Shown here in pieces: positions 53,136-62,100 of a stretch of DNA of 64,000 nt; within the stretch, counting starts at the first letter, position 1; the number at the start of each line of letters is the position of its first letter. The notes beneath the pieces are model-generated. The model saw only the letters and a program-made list of their open reading frames with translations, did not search any database and was not told the origin of the DNA. A program made the translations under genes and the position numbers. Origin of the DNA: JBCCMQ01 sp039026235 (GTDB lineage Bacteria; Pseudomonadota; Alphaproteobacteria; Rhodobacterales; Rhodobacteraceae); the NCBI GenBank assembly GCA_039026235.1, contig JBCCMQ010000001.1:310001-374000 (forward strand). Direction: 5' to 3'.

Positions 53136-54071
53136 ATGGCGGACGTGTTGATCAGTGAATTCATGGACAAGCCGACGGCGGACGGGCTGATCGCCGATTT
53201 CGACGTGCATTGGGATCCGGATCTTTGGTCGAAACGCGGCGAGCTTATGGAACGGGTGGCGAAAGCGCAGGCCATCATCGTGCGCAATGCGACAGTCGTT
53301 AATGAAGAGATGCTCGACGCTGCCCGCAACCTGAAGGTCGTGGCGCGGATGGGCGTGGGTCTGGACAACATCGATGTCGAAGCCTGCCGGGCGCGGGGGG
53401 TAGAGGTCTGCCCCTCGATCGGCGCCAACGCAGTCTCGGTCGCCGAATATGTGATCGCAACGGCGATGATCCTTTTGCGGGGGCCAGCGTATTTCGCAAC
53501 CGAAGAGGTGGCGGGCGGCACCTGGGACCGGCCGCGCTTTGCCGGCGCAGGTGAAATCGCCGGGCGCACGATGGGCATTGTCGGTTTCGGATCGATTGGC
53601 CAGGTTGTGGGCGCCAAGGCGTGGGGTATGGGTATGAATGTCATTGCCTATGATGCGGTCATGGCGCCCGAGGATCCGGCCTGGTCCGGTGCAAAGCGGG
53701 TCGATCTCGACACCCTCGTGGCCGATGCAGACGTCATCACGCTTCATTGTCCGCGTCTGCCGCAGACCATTGATCTGATCGATACGCGCCAATTTGGCCG
53801 GATGAAGAAGGATGCAGTTCTGATCAACTCCGCCCGGGGCGGGATCGTAAACGAAGCGGCCTGCGCCGATGCCTTGCGCGCTGGCAAGATACGGGGCGCG
53901 GCGCTCGACACCCTGGACGTCGAGCCGATCAGCAGTGAAACGGCTGCCCTTTTCCGGGGTGTGCCGAACCTGATCCTGACACCCCACGTGGCCGGTGTGA
54001 CGCTGGAATCGAACAGGCGCATTGCCGAGGTGGCCGCAGCCAATGTCAGGCGCGTGCTGGGTCCGGCCTAG
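53136..54071 (+). CDS. D-isomer-specific 2-hydroxyacid dehydrogenase (CtBP-like)
   Basis: A 311-residue NAD-dependent dehydrogenase. The nucleotide fold is GIVGFGSIGQVVGAK, and the catalytic arginine, glutamate and histidine lie in NSARGGIVNE, LDVEP and LTPHVAGVT. Relatives oxidise phosphoglycerate or other 2-hydroxyacids; the serine-pathway ACT domain is absent, so it is probably catabolic. It converges with the LVIVD gene. Confidence 0.88.
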   Translation: MADVLISEFMDKPTADGLIADFDVHWDPDLWSKRGELMERVAKAQAIIVRNATVVNEEMLDAARNLKVVARMGVGLDNIDVEACRARGVEVCPSIGANAVSVAEYVIATAMILLRGPAYFATEEVAGGTWDRPRFAGAGEIAGRTMGIVGFGSIGQVVGAKAWGMGMNVIAYDAVMAPEDPAWSGAKRVDLDTLVADADVITLHCPRLPQTIDLIDTRQFGRMKKDAVLINSARGGIVNEAACADALRAGKIRGAALDTLDVEPISSETAALFRGVPNLILTPHVAGVTLESNRRIAEVAAANVRRVLGPA

Positions 54072-54090
54072 GTTTCAGCGGTGCGGACCT

Positions 54091-55350
54091 TTAGCCGGTC
54101 TGCTCCATAATGTAGAGCCCGGCATTGTAATCCGACGTGAAGATCAGGCCGTCCTTGGACACCCAGATGTCGCAGGTCTGGATGATGGCATCGCGGTTGG
54201 GCCGTTTATCCATCAGCTTCTGCGGCGCAGGCGGCACGAAGGCTGCTGTTTCTTCCGGGCGGTAGGGGTCCGAGATATCGAAAACCCGGACGCCCGCATT
54301 CTGGTAGGTGGCATAGATCATCTGATCGCTGACCATCCCGTCCGGGCGGTTTTCATGAATATTATGGGGGCCGAAATGGGCACCCTTGTTCACATAGTCG
54401 GCGTCTGACGGCGTGGGGAAGGTCGAGATGCTGATGGGGTTCGACGGCTCGCGAATGTCGAAGACCCAGATGTATTTGATCCCGTCCGCGCATTTATCCA
54501 GGACCGCCTCGTCGGCGACGATCAGAAGGTTGCGATCCGGCAAGGGCAGGCAGTTGTGGGTTCCGCCGCCATAGGGTGGAGACCAGTTGCGGTGCACGAT
54601 CAGGTTCGGGTCGGAACGGTCAGCCACATCCATGATCACCATGCCCGCATCGCGCCACGCCCCATAGGCCGTGTCACCGTTGATGATGGCGTGGTGCAGC
54701 CCGGCGCGCGCCTGATCTTCGTCGGGCACTTCGCCTGCCGCCTGGTTCATGCCGGGCAGCCAGAAGCGTCCAGCCTCTTTGGGTTGGGTGGGATCGGCCA
54801 AATCAATGGTGATAAAGATGTAATCGGTGAAACCATCGATCAGGGCAGAGCCATAGGCCCAGCGGCCGCCGGTGTACCACAGCCGGTGGATGCCGCCGCC
54901 TTCAACAGGCATGAAGCCGATCTGGCGCGGGTTGGCTGGATCCTTGATGTCGTAGACCGCCATGCCCGCTGTCCAGTCACGTGCACGGGATCCCGCGGCG
55001 TCGGCCGTTCCGACCTTGGCGCCGAGCTTGCCCTTATAGTATTCCTCTTCGTTCTGAAACTCAGCGGCCGCGAACATGTTTTTGGCGTTGATGACCAAAA
55101 GCAGATCTTCGTGGCTTTGCAGATGAATGTTCCAGGTGTTGGGCGGGGCGGGCACATAGGCCGCAGGCTTTGGGTCGCGGGGGTCGCGGCAGTCAATCAC
55201 GCTGAAGCCGTCGGAAAACATATGACCGATGATTGCGTGGCCCTTGTTCACCATCAGTTGGACGCCATCGGGACGCCCGCCTTGGTCGGAATAGCCGATA
55301 AGCTTCATGTTCTTGACGTAGTCTGGCGTTGGCAGATCCGGCCGTGTCAT
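54091..55350 (-). CDS. LVIVD-repeat (beta-propeller-like) protein
   Basis: A 419-residue protein with recurring VxDIxDPxxPRxxG-type units: MAVYDIKDPANPRQIGFMPV, VFDIREPSNPISIS and VRVFDISDPYRPEETAAFVP. No signal peptide is seen. Proteins of this kind are propeller-like with unknown activity. It is the last gene of the minus-strand cluster starting at the GntR gene, 23 bp after the DctP-like gene. Confidence 0.75.
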   Translation of the reverse strand: MTRPDLPTPDYVKNMKLIGYSDQGGRPDGVQLMVNKGHAIIGHMFSDGFSVIDCRDPRDPKPAAYVPAPPNTWNIHLQSHEDLLLVINAKNMFAAAEFQNEEEYYKGKLGAKVGTADAAGSRARDWTAGMAVYDIKDPANPRQIGFMPVEGGGIHRLWYTGGRWAYGSALIDGFTDYIFITIDLADPTQPKEAGRFWLPGMNQAAGEVPDEDQARAGLHHAIINGDTAYGAWRDAGMVIMDVADRSDPNLIVHRNWSPPYGGGTHNCLPLPDRNLLIVADEAVLDKCADGIKYIWVFDIREPSNPISISTFPTPSDADYVNKGAHFGPHNIHENRPDGMVSDQMIYATYQNAGVRVFDISDPYRPEETAAFVPPAPQKLMDKRPNRDAIIQTCDIWVSKDGLIFTSDYNAGLYIMEQTG

Positions 55351-55373
55351 GGTCAGTCCTTCGATGGGCGCCC

Positions 55374-56303
55374 TTAGGCGGCGTTGAGTTCACGATCAAA
55401 AAGTGCGCGCAGATCGGCCGCGAACCGGCTTCGGGTACGCTCTACTTCGGCGCGTGTCGCTTCTGCAAAGACGGACCGCGCGCCGTCGTCAAGGTCCGTG
55501 AACGTGACACCCTGAGCCGTGAGTTCCGTACGGCAAAGGCTGTCATCTTCTTCGGCAAATGCGCGCTGGGCCTTTGACGCTCGGTCGACCGCGCGAACCA
55601 GAGCTGCCCGCGCCGACGGATCGAGCGCCTGAAGCCGAGGGGCATTGAACAAGACCAGCGCGACGCCCAGTAGGTGCCGGGTCATCAGGATGTGACGGTG
55701 CGTTTCGTGCAATTTGAAGTTCAGGATGTTGGTCAGCGGGTTTTCCTGGGCATCCACGGTGCCTGAGCGGACCGCATCGGGCAGGTCGCGTACGTCGATG
55801 GCCATTGGCTCAAAACCCATGGCGCGAAAGACACGCTGATGATCATCATTGGCAAGGGTGCGGATCTTCAATCCAGCGCATTGTTCGACATCGTGGATTG
55901 GCCGCGCGCTTGAGATATGGCGCAGGCCATTGTCCCAATATCCCAGCACTTCATAGCCTGTCGCGGCGGCCACTTCGTTGCGCAGCCGTTCTCCCAATGC
56001 GCCGTCCAGCAACGCGTAGGCGCGTCGCCGGTCCGGAACCGAAAAATGCTGATCGAAAATGCCCAACTCTGGCACCCGTTTGGCAAGATAACTGGACGAG
56101 AAATAGCACCCGTCGAGCTCACCGCTTTCGGTCATCGACAGAAGATCGGCCGCTTTGTGACCGCGCGCGACGATGTTTTCATCAAACGCGATGGCGATGG
56201 CGCCGCCGCTTTCTTCCGCTATGGCCTCGGCCAACACCCGGCCACCACGGGTGTGCACCGATTTGTCACCCTGATAGCCGCCAAATTTCAATGTGAGTGT
56301 CAT
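55374..56303 (-). CDS. DctP-like TRAP solute-binding protein lacking a signal peptide
   Basis: A 309-residue DctP-fold protein beginning MTLTLKFGGYQGDKSVHTRG, the first strand of the mature fold, directly at the start codon. HDVEQCAGLKIRTLANDDHQ and TVDAQENPLTNIL are family pieces. Only 6 bp separate it from the upstream Gfo/Idh/MocA gene, so there is no room for a missed signal sequence, and no TRAP permease genes are adjacent. It probably works in the cytoplasm, as a sensor, carrier or enzyme partner. Confidence 0.8.
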   Translation of the reverse strand: MTLTLKFGGYQGDKSVHTRGGRVLAEAIAEESGGAIAIAFDENIVARGHKAADLLSMTESGELDGCYFSSSYLAKRVPELGIFDQHFSVPDRRRAYALLDGALGERLRNEVAAATGYEVLGYWDNGLRHISSARPIHDVEQCAGLKIRTLANDDHQRVFRAMGFEPMAIDVRDLPDAVRSGTVDAQENPLTNILNFKLHETHRHILMTRHLLGVALVLFNAPRLQALDPSARAALVRAVDRASKAQRAFAEEDDSLCRTELTAQGVTFTDLDDGARSVFAEATRAEVERTRSRFAADLRALFDRELNAA

Positions 56304-56309
56304 TGGTCC

Positions 56310-57434
56310 TCAGGTCAGTTCTTGCATCAGTTCCGCCGGGTCAGGCGGCAGCGCCACAGGTGCGCCGCGTTTCGCCGACAGATCCATTGCCATGGTCAAA
56401 AGCAGATTGCGGTGGCCGTCCGCGGCCGTCGCATGCGGTGTATTTTGGCCGGTGTAATTTCGCTGATACCACGCGTTGGTCTCTTCCCGCATCGGGCCCC
56501 AAAGCTGGCCGGCATGCAGATCGCCCGGCGGATAGCTTGTCAAGAAGTCCACGTGGCGTTCCGGCGCCTTGTAGCCTTCGGGTGCATATCCGGCACCCTG
56601 GGCCACGTTCGTTGCCATCACCAGATCGCGGTGGGTGTCTTCGATGTCGATCACCCCTTGGGATCCGACGATGCCGATTTCAATGCCATAGACCGCACCC
56701 GGCCAGACCTCGGGCAGGGACCAGGATATGTTCATCGAGAAAAGCGTGCCGTCATCCATGGTAAAGATGCCAAGCGTCGAATCCTTGGTGCCCCACTCGC
56801 CCAGAACCTTATCGGTCGACTGGGCGAAGACGCTGACCGGCGTCTTCCCTTCCAAAAGCCAGAGCGACATGTCGAGGCTGTGGGTGCCCGATACCACCAT
56901 TGGCGTCAGCGTTGCGCGGTCCTGGGTGCGGCGCACGGTGGCGATGGGCACCATGCGGTTCATGAAGGCGCGGGTGACGACCGTGTGCACATCGCCGATC
57001 TGACCCGTAATCAGGCGTTCCTTCACGGCAAGAAAACGTCGGCGGAAACGCTGGGTATAGCCGATGACCGCGTCAAGTCCGGCCGCGTTTATGGCGCCCA
57101 GAATTTCGGCGGATTGCCGGGCGTCGGTCGCCAGGGGCTTTTCGATGAAAAGGGCATGGCCCTTTTCAATTGCCAGCATCGTCGGATCGAAATGGAAGTT
57201 TTCGTCGGTGGCGATGATCGTGGCCGTCACCTCGGGACGGTTAAGAAGCGCGCGGTAGTCGGTGGTGAAGAAATCCGCCTGGACGTCCGTGGCCAGGCGT
57301 TTGCCGATATCCGACTTCAGATCGCAAAGCCCGATCCAGCCCACACCGGGATAGGCTCGGGCAAGCTCGGCGCGAATACGTCCGATGGTGCCGCATCCAA
57401 CGATGGCCAGTCCGATTTCCTTACGTTCCTTCAT
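56310..57434 (-). CDS. Gfo/Idh/MocA-family oxidoreductase
   Basis: A 374-residue NAD(P)-dependent dehydrogenase: GLAIVGCGTIGRIRAELARA is the nucleotide fold, FIEKPLATDARQSAEI holds the conserved E-K-P, and a C-terminal beta-sheet domain follows. Relatives oxidise sugars, inositols or other cyclic polyols. Next to TctA (21 bp) and the DctP-like gene (6 bp). Confidence 0.88.
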   Translation of the reverse strand: MKERKEIGLAIVGCGTIGRIRAELARAYPGVGWIGLCDLKSDIGKRLATDVQADFFTTDYRALLNRPEVTATIIATDENFHFDPTMLAIEKGHALFIEKPLATDARQSAEILGAINAAGLDAVIGYTQRFRRRFLAVKERLITGQIGDVHTVVTRAFMNRMVPIATVRRTQDRATLTPMVVSGTHSLDMSLWLLEGKTPVSVFAQSTDKVLGEWGTKDSTLGIFTMDDGTLFSMNISWSLPEVWPGAVYGIEIGIVGSQGVIDIEDTHRDLVMATNVAQGAGYAPEGYKAPERHVDFLTSYPPGDLHAGQLWGPMREETNAWYQRNYTGQNTPHATAADGHRNLLLTMAMDLSAKRGAPVALPPDPAELMQELT

Positions 57435-57455
57435 GCCCTCTCCTTGGTTTTGTTT

Positions 57456-58964
57456 TCAGGTCCCGGCCGGCTCGCTGCCCGGTTGCCGGCGTGCCCGGGC
57501 GTTTGCGGCGACGCGGATCGCGCCCTCGATCAGAACGAACAGAACGGCCAGCATCAGAAACGTGCCGATCCATTGTGACAGCACGAACCCAACGCCCTTG
57601 CCTTCAAAAAGAAGAAGCGACCGGCGGAAATTCTCATCTGCGAGCGGCGCCAGAATGACGCCAAGCACGACCGGCGCGACCGGAAACTTGAAGATGCTGA
57701 AAAGCCACCCGACCAGACCGGCCGCAAACATGATCCAGACGTCGAAGATAGACAGCTTTACTGCGTAGGCCCCGATGACGCAGACCGGCAGGATCAGCGG
57801 CATCAGGATTCCACGCGGCAGACTGAACAGTTTGACGCAAGGCCCGATCAGCGCAAAGGCCGCCAGATACATCATGACGTTGGCCACAATCAGGGCCGCG
57901 TAGATGAAATAGATCAGCCCGGGATGATCAACTTCGATCGTCGGGCCCACCACGACGTTTTTCAGCGTCAGCGCCGCCAGCAAGGCCGCCGCCGCCGCAT
58001 TGCCAGGAATGCCCAGGGCGAGCGTGGGCAGCATGGACCCGCCAATGTTTGCGTTGTTTGCGGTCTCGGCGCAAACGAGCGCCTGATAGCTGCCCTTGCC
58101 CCACTTGTCCCGCTCTTCGGGTTTTGCGCGTCGGCGCCCGATGTCATAGGCCAGAAAAGAGGCCACATTGGCCCCGGCGCCTGGAATGGCGCCAATAAAG
58201 GTGCCCAGAATGCCCGAACGCGCCGCCGCTGGCATATAGCGCCCAAGAAGCTTCAACGGCGGAATGACCCGTCCCACGCGGGATGGAATTGTCGGCATAT
58301 CCCTGGCGGGCAGGGTCCGCAGGATCTCGGCAAAGCCGAACAGCCCGATCAGGACCGCCACATAGGATATGCCATCGAAAAGCGCGAAGGTTCCAAAGGT
58401 GAACCGTGGTACGGCGTGGATTGAATCGAGACCCACAAAGGCCACAAGCATACCAAGCCAACCGGCGATCCAGCCCTTAAGCGGGATAGAGCCGGCCGCC
58501 ATGGTTCCGGCCACCATGATGCCGATGACGGCCAGCCAGAACATCTCCCACGATTTGAAATTGAGCGCGAAACTCAGGATCAGCGGGATGAAGGTGACAA
58601 GGAGGATTATCCCGATGCCACCGCCCACGAAGGATGCCGCAATGGACATGCCCAGCGCCTGTCCGCCTTCGCCCCTCTGCGCAAGCTGGTGGCCTTCGAT
58701 CATCGTCGGCACGGCGTCGGGCGTGCCGGGGATGTTGATCAGAACGGCCGATATCGCACCGCCGAACACGCTGCCGGTATAGACCCCCAGCATGAATGAG
58801 ATCGCCACGTCCTGCGACATGCCCGCCGACAGCCCAATCAGCAGGCCCATCGCCATCGTGGTCGAAAGGCCGGGCAGGGCACCCCAGATGATGCCTAGGC
58901 AAACACCGGCCAGTGTCATGGCAAGAAGCGCCGGCGTCAGCGCAAGAAGCAGCCCGTCGATCAT
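57456..58964 (-). CDS. tripartite tricarboxylate transporter large permease TctA-type
   Basis: A 502-residue membrane protein with about 12 helices: GIIWGALPGLSTTMAMGLLI, TGSVFGGAISAVLINIPGTP and ALVCAETANNANIGGSMLPT are family signatures. The ATG at 58964 overlaps the TctB stop by one base; the longer frame is not needed. Forms a binding-protein-dependent importer for a carboxylate with TctB and TctC. Confidence 0.92.
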   Translation of the reverse strand: MIDGLLLALTPALLAMTLAGVCLGIIWGALPGLSTTMAMGLLIGLSAGMSQDVAISFMLGVYTGSVFGGAISAVLINIPGTPDAVPTMIEGHQLAQRGEGGQALGMSIAASFVGGGIGIILLVTFIPLILSFALNFKSWEMFWLAVIGIMVAGTMAAGSIPLKGWIAGWLGMLVAFVGLDSIHAVPRFTFGTFALFDGISYVAVLIGLFGFAEILRTLPARDMPTIPSRVGRVIPPLKLLGRYMPAAARSGILGTFIGAIPGAGANVASFLAYDIGRRRAKPEERDKWGKGSYQALVCAETANNANIGGSMLPTLALGIPGNAAAAALLAALTLKNVVVGPTIEVDHPGLIYFIYAALIVANVMMYLAAFALIGPCVKLFSLPRGILMPLILPVCVIGAYAVKLSIFDVWIMFAAGLVGWLFSIFKFPVAPVVLGVILAPLADENFRRSLLLFEGKGVGFVLSQWIGTFLMLAVLFVLIEGAIRVAANARARRQPGSEPAGT

Positions 58965-59527
58965 CAGAAGGTCCCGGGCAAGGGAATGCGGAAAACGATC
59001 TGAAAAACCACCGACAGCAGGATCGTCCATGCAAAGGAAATGGTTGTGGTCACCCAGATCGGCCCGCGCCAGCTCAAATGGATGATCAGGGCAAGTGTAA
59101 TAATGGTGGCCGGCTCAAACGCCGAAAGTCGCAGGTTTAGCCCGAGCAGGCTGAAGTTTTCCTGAAAGGCAAGGAACTGCATTGCCGCGATGTAGACGGC
59201 TATGGCGCCTGCCAGCAGAAGCGACCTGAAATCCGCCGACAGATCCCGTTCGGCAAATACGCCCGCTGCGTGCTCAGAGCGGCGGACCCATGCCGATGCC
59301 CCGAGGCCAAGCGCCATAACCAGAAGTGAAGCCGACACAATGAACGGCAACAGACCTGGTGCCGTTCGGATCTCGCCCGGAACAGGCAGGGCGACAGAGG
59401 CCGCCATGACCAGCAAAGACAGGGCAATGAGAAAGACAGAAGCGATCAGATCCAGGGTAGGAGAGGCAAATCCGGAACCGGCCTCTTCCCCTTCAAACTT
59501 TAGACCGTCTTCATTGGCTTGCGACAT
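58964..59527 (-). CDS. tripartite tricarboxylate transporter small permease TctB-type
   Basis: A 187-residue protein with four membrane helices (for example LIASVFLIALSLLVMAASVA) and the usual RTAPGLLPFIVSASLLVMAL. Pairs with the TctA-like permease. Confidence 0.87.
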   Translation of the reverse strand: MSQANEDGLKFEGEEAGSGFASPTLDLIASVFLIALSLLVMAASVALPVPGEIRTAPGLLPFIVSASLLVMALGLGASAWVRRSEHAAGVFAERDLSADFRSLLLAGAIAVYIAAMQFLAFQENFSLLGLNLRLSAFEPATIITLALIIHLSWRGPIWVTTTISFAWTILLSVVFQIVFRIPLPGTF

Positions 59528-59546
59528 GATCTACGTCGAACAGCAG

Positions 59547-59572
59547 CCGGAGCCCGCGAGAGCGGGCCCCGG
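59547..59572 (-). terminator. hairpin between tctC- and tctB-like genes
   Basis: GCCCGC-GAGA-GCGGGC, extended by CCGG/CCGG across one mismatch, gives a stem of about 11 bp in the 53-bp gap after the binding protein gene. No T-run. Likely lowers read-through into the permeases or protects the binding protein mRNA. Confidence 0.55.
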
Positions 59573-59580
59573 TGCGTGCT

Positions 59581-60693
59581 TTAGGAACTGGAACCGATCG
59601 GAGGCGCCACATAGCCCTCGGGCGGCCACCAGCCATCGAAGTCCGCCGGTGCCGGTAGCCCGAGCTCTGCCGCCGTTTTCACTTCGGCCCCGATCTGATC
59701 CTGGAACTTGTTGAAGATCTCGGCCGTGATCGCCTCCATCAGCGCGCCTTCGCGGTCCGCTTCCTCTCCGATCTTGACGTCCGGGATAAAGAACTTGGAA
59801 TTCAGCATCTCAAGGAACCCGTCAGAATTCGCGGCGGCGACAAAGGCGTCCGCGATCTCTTGCAGTACCTCGGGCGGAAGGTCGCGTTTGACCATAAAGT
59901 TGTAGGTCGCACCCACTGGCAGTCCTTTGGCCGCAGGAATGGCGGTGCCGAGGGTCGGCAGGACCGTGCCATCATCAAGCGTGATATCGTTGCCCGACGT
60001 CTGCAGAAGGTTGCGCAGCTCACCCGACCGTATCAGGTCTATGTGCTCGTGCAGACCGCCGCCGGCGATGTCGGTCTCTCCCTGAAGCCCGGCCAGCGTG
60101 GCAGGTTTGCCGCCCTTGTAGGGAACGTATTTCAGCTCGACACCGGCCGCATTGGCGATGATCAGAGCCAGTTCGTGCCACACGCCGCCGGTACCGGAGG
60201 TTGAAATCGTCACGCCGCCCGGATTGGCCTTGGCGGCCGCAATGACGTCATCAATCGACTCAAACGGGCTGTCCTTGCGGACCGACCAGGACGCCGATGC
60301 TGCGCCCGCCTTGAAGGGAAGCCAGTCTTTCCACGGTGTGAAATCGGCATGTCCCATCACTCGAACAAAGCGGTTGTAGTTGGCGCCGCCAAGGACCGTG
60401 TAGCCGTCGGATGGGGCTGCGCCTACGAATTGCGTGGCAACGCCGCCAACCGCCCCGGGCTTGTTCAAAACGTTGATCGTCCAGCCTTTTGCGTTGGCCA
60501 TCTCTTCGGCCAGCTTGCGCATGATGGTGTCAGTCCCACCGCCAGCGGAATACATCACCACGATATTGATCGGGCGTTCCGGATAGCCCTGGGCCAGAGC
60601 CCGGGTCGGGGTAAGCTGAAGCACGGCAAATCCCGCCGCCGCACCCCCGATGAAGGACCGTCTGTTGGGCCCTTGCTTTGTTGTTTCAGCCAT
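59581..60693 (-). CDS. tripartite tricarboxylate transporter binding protein TctC-type (Bug family)
   Basis: A 370-residue periplasmic protein with a Tat-type signal (NRRSFIGGAAAGFAVLQLTP). PERPINIVVMYSAGGGTDTI and GVAGG-like loops plus TISTSGTGGVWHELAL fit the Bug family. First of the tct genes; strongly expressed relative to permeases if the downstream hairpin works. Confidence 0.9.
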   Translation of the reverse strand: MAETTKQGPNRRSFIGGAAAGFAVLQLTPTRALAQGYPERPINIVVMYSAGGGTDTIMRKLAEEMANAKGWTINVLNKPGAVGGVATQFVGAAPSDGYTVLGGANYNRFVRVMGHADFTPWKDWLPFKAGAASASWSVRKDSPFESIDDVIAAAKANPGGVTISTSGTGGVWHELALIIANAAGVELKYVPYKGGKPATLAGLQGETDIAGGGLHEHIDLIRSGELRNLLQTSGNDITLDDGTVLPTLGTAIPAAKGLPVGATYNFMVKRDLPPEVLQEIADAFVAAANSDGFLEMLNSKFFIPDVKIGEEADREGALMEAITAEIFNKFQDQIGAEVKTAAELGLPAPADFDGWWPPEGYVAPPIGSSS

Positions 60694-60738
60694 TCTTCTC
60701 CTCCCAGTTCTGCGATCTCTCAGAGATCATGAACGGCC

Positions 60739-61323
60739 TCAGGTTAGGGTCCCGGGCCCGTGATAGTTGCTTTCCTCCAAGAAGGCCGTGACGCTGGCTT
60801 CGACCTCGGTCTCCATCAGCGCGTTCCAGCGGTTGTTGAAGCCGAAAAGCGCGATGACCGCGCCAATCTCGACCACCTGCGCGTCAGAAAAATGCCGGCG
60901 CAGCGCGGCCATATCCTCGGCCGTCGCAAACGATGGGCATTGGCCCCCGGTCATCGCCACACGCAGCGCTGCGCGTTCGCCTTCCGAAAAGAGCGGGCTG
61001 GTCTCAAATTCCCAAAGGGCTTCGAGTTTGTCCTGGGGAACGCCATTGTCAGCGCCATTCTTGAAGGTATGGGCCGAACAGTACTGGCAGCCGTTGGACA
61101 GGCTTGTGACATGGGCCACCATCCAGCGAAGTGCCGGATCCACAGTTCCATCGGGGTTGCGTACGACCGCGCGGATCAAGCCCAGCACCGCCTTGGCGAT
61201 CTCGGGCCGGTGGGACAGGGTCAGCATGGAATTTGCGACAAACCCTGTTGCCGAGGCCAGCCATTCGATGTCCGCCTTTGCGCCCTCGCTTTCCGTCAGA
61301 TCGACCGGACTGATGTGCGGCAT
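60739..61323 (-). CDS. carboxymuconolactone decarboxylase/AhpD-like protein
   Basis: A 194-residue AhpD-like protein with the redox site NGCQYCSAHTFKNG (two cysteines and a histidine). Probably a peroxidase-like or alkyl-hydroperoxide-related protein, not a true decarboxylase. In the tct cluster; 135 bp follow the GST gene upstream with no gene in between. Confidence 0.83.
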   Translation of the reverse strand: MPHISPVDLTESEGAKADIEWLASATGFVANSMLTLSHRPEIAKAVLGLIRAVVRNPDGTVDPALRWMVAHVTSLSNGCQYCSAHTFKNGADNGVPQDKLEALWEFETSPLFSEGERAALRVAMTGGQCPSFATAEDMAALRRHFSDAQVVEIGAVIALFGFNNRWNALMETEVEASVTAFLEESNYHGPGTLT

Positions 61324-61458
61324 CAGATTGCATCCCCCATTGCCGACGTGTCTGGGGCCGATGTGCTAGCCGCCAGACCGTGCCGGTACAAATCAGCAAT
61401 CCTGAAGGACGCTATCGCCATTCCTGAAATGCCTGGTCGCACCGGCCAATTGATCGGG

Positions 61459-62097
61459 TCAGGGCAGTGGCACATCGTGCACAAACTTCGGAATGTGATA
61501 TCCGCGTTGTACCGCCGGCCGCTCGGCAATCCGAAGATACCAGTCACGCACGTTCGGATAGTCGGCCAGATCGATCTGCTGCCAGTCAAACCGCGATATC
61601 CACGGCCAGGTCGCCATATCGGTCACAGAATAGGTCCCGCGCCCGTCGCCGGCGATATAGTCGCGCCCGTCAAGTCGCTTGTTCAGAACACCGTATAGGC
61701 GGTGCCCTTCCTTTGAGTATCGCTCTTCCGAATACTCCGACTTACCAGGGTTGTATTTGACGAAGTGATGAACCTGGCCAAGCATCGGGCCAATACCGCC
61801 CATTTGCCACATCAGCCACTCGATCGCGGGCCATTTGGCAGAACCTTCCGGCATGAATTGCCCATATTTTTCAGAAAGATAAAGCATGATGGCGCCGGTT
61901 TCCATCATGGCTACCCCAGTCTCGTTGTCCACAATGGCCGGGATCCGATTGTTCGGTGCGATCTTCAGGAAGTCCGGTGCAAACTGCTCACCCTTGGATA
62001 TATCGATGGCATGGGCGGTATAGGGCACCCCAAGCTCTTCCAAGAGGATAGAGACCTTTCGGCCGTTGGGTGTAGTCCAGGTGTAGAGGTCGATCAC
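61459..62097 (-). CDS. glutathione S-transferase, YfcG/YghU-like
   Basis: A 212-residue GST. The N-terminal thioredoxin domain starts MIDLYTWTTPNGRKVSILLE, with T-P-N-G in the place of the usual tyrosine/serine site, and contains APNNRIPAIVDNETG. This matches the disulfide-reductase-like Nu class. Starts 3 bp after the GntR stop. Confidence 0.88.
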   Translation of the reverse strand: MIDLYTWTTPNGRKVSILLEELGVPYTAHAIDISKGEQFAPDFLKIAPNNRIPAIVDNETGVAMMETGAIMLYLSEKYGQFMPEGSAKWPAIEWLMWQMGGIGPMLGQVHHFVKYNPGKSEYSEERYSKEGHRLYGVLNKRLDGRDYIAGDGRGTYSVTDMATWPWISRFDWQQIDLADYPNVRDWYLRIAERPAVQRGYHIPKFVHDVPLP

Positions 62098-62100
62098 GTG

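Noticed and set aside
52260..53987. 575-codon frame antisense to the b561-like and dehydrogenase genes
   Set aside because: Both plus-strand genes have clear family motifs; the antisense frame is a by-product of GC-rich codon use.
55917..57578. 553-codon plus-strand frame across DctP-like, Gfo/Idh/MocA and TctA genes
   Set aside because: It spans three well-supported minus-strand genes and their boundaries and shows no domain.
61324..61458. 88-codon frame between GST and the AhpD-like gene
   Set aside because: It overlaps the GST coding region on the same strand in another frame and has no motif; the gap is treated as non-coding.
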